Assembly (NCBI GenBank): GCA_904063045.1
Contig: CAJFCJ010000173.1
Location: forward strand, 33,808 to 54,239
Source: Dimorphilus gyrociliatus
Lineage: Eukaryota; Annelida; Polychaeta; Dinophilidae
Length of the DNA: 20,432 nt
Direction of reading: 5' to 3'
Below the pieces are notes generated by a model, which saw nothing but the letters and a program-made list of their open reading frames with translations, was not told where the DNA came from and ran no database searches. Shown here piece by piece: positions 20,101 to 20,432 of this stretch (within the stretch, counting starts at the first letter, position 1; each line of letters opens with the position of its first letter). A program made the position numbers and the translations under genes.

Positions 20101-20410
20101 ATAGGTTTCATTTGAGTATAAAGCCAGTGAAACACCAAAAGTCAGGTTGTATTTTATATATGTTATAATGAAGAATTCAGCAAGTTTACAAAAATCATTT
20201 TTAGCTGAACTGTGACCTTGAATTAAATAATTCTTTTGTTCATTTCTTAGAACTAAGTTATAGGTTTCAATTCTATCTTTGCTTGAAACTGGTATAGCAA
20301 AGATATCTGTAATAAATCAGTATGGAGAATGAAAAAGAAAAGGAACAAATGTCTAACAGGTAGAAACTTTTCTGAAACATTTCAACCACATTGCTCCATT
20401 GCTGTTTCTC
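8111..20410 (-). CDS. Large chimeric 7TM receptor: SRCR-like cassettes, C-type-lectin-like, LDLa, LRR, 7TM (5' incomplete)
   Basis: Hand-built model of 23 exons (minus strand): 20410-20358, 20306-20037, 19974-19739, 19685-19553, 16615-16345, 16284-16217, 16155-15895, 15829-15591, 15538-15406, 15346-15043, 14858-14761, 14659-14429, 14360-14269, 14204-14106, 14031-13997, 13936-13845, 13768-13490, 13426-13399, 13345-13224, 13174-12857, 12788-11527, 11460-11214, 8289-8111. Donor/acceptor phases match at every join and give about 1,683 residues. The order resembles relaxin-receptor/GRL101-type receptors (LDLa-LRR-7TM, plasma membrane, heterotrimeric G-protein signalling in the family), but with SRCR-like and lectin-like modules added in front. 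Ligand unknown. All introns are 49-184 bp except two of about 2.9 kb that hold transposons. The 5' end, signal peptide and promoter are outside the window. Weak points are the small exons 13997-14031 and 13399-13426. The open frame throughout argues against a pseudogene. Confidence 0.7.
8342..8350 (+). repeat. Left 9-bp target-site duplication of the MULE
   Basis: tatatgaaa, identical to 11060-11068, directly outside the terminal inverted repeat. Confidence 0.9.
8351..8480 (+). repeat. MULE left terminal inverted repeat (130 bp)
   Basis: The first 90 bp are GC- and CpG-rich and consist of direct copies of gggtgcgaacgtacc (four, with small variations) and one inverted copy. The last direct and the inverted copy form a 15-bp-arm palindrome with a 2-nt centre. 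The inner 40 bp are AT-rich. Repeated sites in a TIR are likely transposase binding sites (inference). Confidence 0.9.
8947..10848 (+). CDS. MULE transposase with PHD-like zinc finger and FLYWCH domain
   Basis: Four exons, 8947-9046, 9104-10065, 10124-10276 and 10336-10848, with introns of 57, 58 and 59 bp (gtatgt, gtaaat and gtcagt donors) and 575 residues. Exon 1 starts with ATG. With the start of exon 2 it gives C5-x2-C8, C21-x2-C24, H29-x2-C32, C41-x2-C44, a C4HC3 PHD-type arrangement. An acidic linker follows, then a FLYWCH zinc finger at about residues 128-189 (IWVCSV...C...EHNHN). The MULE/transposase domain runs from about 300 to 500: WYIDGTFK (Asp near 305), ITMDFEKG (Asp near 371), the C-x2-H block GCVFHFTQAVYR, and RTNNDCEGWHQ (Glu near 490, probable third catalytic residue). 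The enzyme would cut and paste the element via its TIRs in the nucleus. Length and motifs look intact. Confidence 0.88.
10930..11059 (-). repeat. MULE right terminal inverted repeat (130 bp)
   Basis: Reverse complement of the left repeat with six differences: three in the outermost six bases, one at base 12, one at base 28 and one in the central inverted unit. Same sub-repeat structure. Confidence 0.9.
11060..11068 (+). repeat. Right 9-bp target-site duplication of the MULE
   Basis: tatatgaaa, identical to 8342-8350, directly outside the right terminal inverted repeat. Confidence 0.9.
12039..12564 (-). other. Receptor leucine-rich repeats
   Basis: About seven LRR units lie in the large exon 12788-11527. 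Examples are LQHLDISFNYVQSL, LRYLDISFNYVNII, LEILKMSNCPIKTI and LKFLYINQSNISIL, i.e. LxxLxLxxNxIxxI spacing of about 24 residues. A cysteine-containing C-cap (FCCLVWKYF...ECF) leads into TM1. In LGR-type receptors this array forms the ligand-binding solenoid. Confidence 0.85.
12685..13936 (-). other. Receptor exons: about six LDL-receptor class A modules
   Basis: LDLa cores with the acidic calcium motif: CDGVNDCITNEDE (13.6 kb), CNYQNDCSDNSDERYC (about 13.5 kb), CDNEKNCFDQSDEIC (about 13.27 kb), a divergent one with GKRDCTIDE (about 13.1 kb), CDGTLDCYLADDETDC (about 12.88 kb) and CDGLVNCLSGSDELFC (about 12.7 kb). Several modules lie on phase 1-1 exons, typical of shuffled LDLa exons. In relaxin-receptor-type proteins LDLa modules take part in ligand binding or activation. 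Two modules lack the first disulfide pair. Confidence 0.85.
13175..13223 (-). other. 49-bp GC-AG intron in the receptor gene
   Basis: The donor reads AG|GCAAGA and the acceptor tttgcacag. Both flanks are phase 1 and the join keeps the LDLa frame open. No GT donor in the correct phase was found nearby. Confidence 0.6.
13845..14858 (-). other. Receptor exons: C-type-lectin-like region
   Basis: Exons 14858-14761, 14659-14429, 14360-14269, 14204-14106, 14031-13997 and 13936-13845. After the SRCR end, the sequence has CYYSFDAN..., ELVCQRENLKLADFSTMEKN, the pattern of the first half of C-type lectin domains (C-Y, A/E...C...L..f.t..E). The later exons give KCLKL...FQDSKGD..., FFNCF, resembling the second half (C..l....w.D..C....iC). 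The WIGL and EPN/WND calcium-site motifs are not recognisable, so sugar binding by the usual site is unlikely. Fold prediction would settle the call. Confidence 0.4.
15043..16615 (-). other. Receptor exons: second SRCR-like cassette
   Basis: Exons 16615-16345 plus 16284-16217 form an SRCR-like domain: KGILKVKV, then FCSKLGYN, then a C...E...C end and LLIC. Exons 16155-15895, 15829-15591 and 15538-15406 repeat the upstream cassette. Exon 15346-15043 is the clearest SRCR: AGRFQVYNFTW, ICQAFGFKYG, then QCNGNETSLFNC, the C-x-G-x-E-x-S-L-x-x-C hallmark. It is completed by exon 14858-14761 (MYFIEC). SRCR domains bind protein or carbohydrate ligands outside the cell. Several usual tryptophans and cysteines are missing, so the family call for the weaker units is tentative. 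Confidence 0.6.
16690..17153 (-). pseudogene. Mariner-type transposase remnant, C-terminal half
   Basis: Read on the minus strand: IEFMENAKTINFIRYVEIL (about 17070-17130), ILQHDNAK (about 17013-17036, second catalytic Asp) and a TSDYYFF block (about 16930-16950, third Asp). Then comes IEGEDHENLKQLKKEIR and an end block with W-x-T-C-I. These are the ordered motifs of mariner-family (D34D-type) transposases, but frames shift several times and stops interrupt. Spacing between the two Asp codons is about 30 codons because of small deletions. Dead relic. Confidence 0.65.
17159..17924 (+). mobile_element. Solo LTR (766 bp) inserted in the mariner relic
   Basis: Begins TGTACTTTG and ends AAGTGCACA (TG...CA). 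It is flanked by a 5-bp direct duplication ttgaa at 17154-17158 and 17925-17929, the size expected for LTR-element integration. It sits exactly where the mariner reading is interrupted. Its first 268 bp match 4594-4861 after the gypsy-type element. The short open frame 17105-17365 on the plus strand crosses its border and is not a gene. The central part holds a 42-bp minisatellite. Confidence 0.75.
17731..17890 (+). repeat. Minisatellite, about 42-bp unit, four imperfect copies
   Basis: Units start at about 17731, 17771, 17813 and 17855, each with a core resembling taaaagtctttctaaagt followed by a variable caccagtctaattc-like half. It lies inside the solo LTR. Confidence 0.75.
17930..18430 (-). 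pseudogene. Mariner-type transposase remnant, N-terminal half
   Basis: Minus-strand fragments: a helix with LGKMLKEVEYKKI, then MIPHDANGDQK (about 18160-18195), and KKVVA*DEV...YDSERR (about 18010-18075), resembling the 'P-H-L-qk' and '(F)L-IVT-DE-W--YD' blocks with the first catalytic Asp. Order and strand match the C-terminal half at 16690-17153. The two halves would be adjacent if the solo LTR between them were removed. Multiple stops and shifts. Confidence 0.5.
18435..19034 (-). mobile_element. Antisense LTR-retroelement fragment with LTR-like sequence
   Basis: On the minus strand, 19034-18917 matches the 118-bp segment of the plus-strand element at 3659. It is followed by about 480 bp of LTR-like sequence with a TATA-like gtatataaat (about 18703) and an AATAAA-type polyadenylation signal (about 18492), i.e. 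the promoter-to-polyA order of an LTR in antisense orientation to the window. Exact LTR ends and a target duplication were not found. The open frame 18481-18729 is probably accidental. Confidence 0.45.
18815..18878 (+). repeat. Two-copy 28-bp direct repeat, period 36
   Basis: gttaatt[g/a]aattataacttggcca[c/a]acc at 18815 and again at 18851. It lies in the putative U3 part of the antisense LTR-like sequence, where short direct repeats often act as enhancers (inference). Confidence 0.7.
19046..19552. other. Intronic stretch without recognisable content
   Basis: No conserved coding motif on either strand. It contains scattered ttaggg/accctaa-like words near 19245-19285, but no ordered telomeric array. 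Presumably older repeat debris. Confidence 0.4.
19553..20410 (-). other. Receptor exons 1-4 of the window: upstream SRCR-like cassette
   Basis: Exons 20410-20358 (phase 2 to 1; ends like an SRCR C-terminus, MWLKCF), 20306-20037, 19974-19739 and 19685-19553. The last three correspond one to one to 16155-15895, 15829-15591 and 15538-15406: lengths 270/236/133 against 261/239/133, with the same phases. Shared motifs include EKY..., YYIKSKSFG versus YFIKSKTYG, and FLCGL versus VFCGL. The final exon has the cysteine pattern of an SRCR end (YCATSENYGRIFC...NVNC). It is extracellular by inference. Confidence 0.65.
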
Positions 20411-20432
20411 CTGATATAATTTATGTTTGTTT

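Overview
The window looks like a nuclear genomic segment from an AT-rich invertebrate animal. Evidence: short GT-AG introns (mostly 49-76 bp), degenerate Ty3/gypsy-type and mariner-type relics, a Mutator-like (MULE) DNA transposon, and a large receptor gene whose membrane part resembles the LDLa-LRR-7TM receptors (relaxin-receptor / GRL101 type) common in spiralians. No species call is possible from sequence alone; a rotifer or another AT-rich lophotrochozoan is a guess. There are no bacterial features.

Layout. 1-6.7 kb (+): a decayed Ty3/gypsy-type retroelement (gag, protease, RT/RNase H, integrase remnants, then env-like reading frames) followed by an LTR-like repeat at 4594. A second env-like stretch at 5.67-6.69 kb contains a 183-bp copy of the element's own gag. 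6.8-8.08 kb: two related kinase-like 3' gene ends face each other tail to tail, one on + (6798-7117) and one on - (about 7472-8084), each with its own AATAAA. 8.1-20.4 kb (-): one large receptor gene. By matching splice sites and phases by hand I could thread 23 exons from 20410 (5' end lies outside the window) down to a stop at 8111. The phases close without a break over about 1,680 codons. The predicted order is SRCR-like cassettes, a C-type-lectin-like domain, about six LDLa modules, leucine-rich repeats and a seven-helix membrane domain.

Only two introns of this receptor are long, about 2.9 kb each, and both are filled with mobile DNA. Intron 8290-11213, between the TM6 and TM7 exons, holds a complete-looking 2,709-bp MULE (8351-11059). 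It has 130-bp terminal inverted repeats, a perfect 9-bp target duplication, and a four-exon transposase gene (zinc finger, FLYWCH, MULE) in the opposite orientation to the host gene. Intron 16616-19552 holds a mariner-type relic split by a 766-bp solo LTR (TG...CA, 5-bp duplication), a 42-bp minisatellite inside that LTR, and an antisense LTR-retroelement fragment that shares 118 bp with the 3.7-kb region.

The two most interesting points are the unusual receptor architecture and the kinase-like exons directly downstream of it. Those exons may be a separate gene, a dead relic, or the cytoplasmic end of a 7TM-kinase fusion. All exon models are manual and need transcript support.
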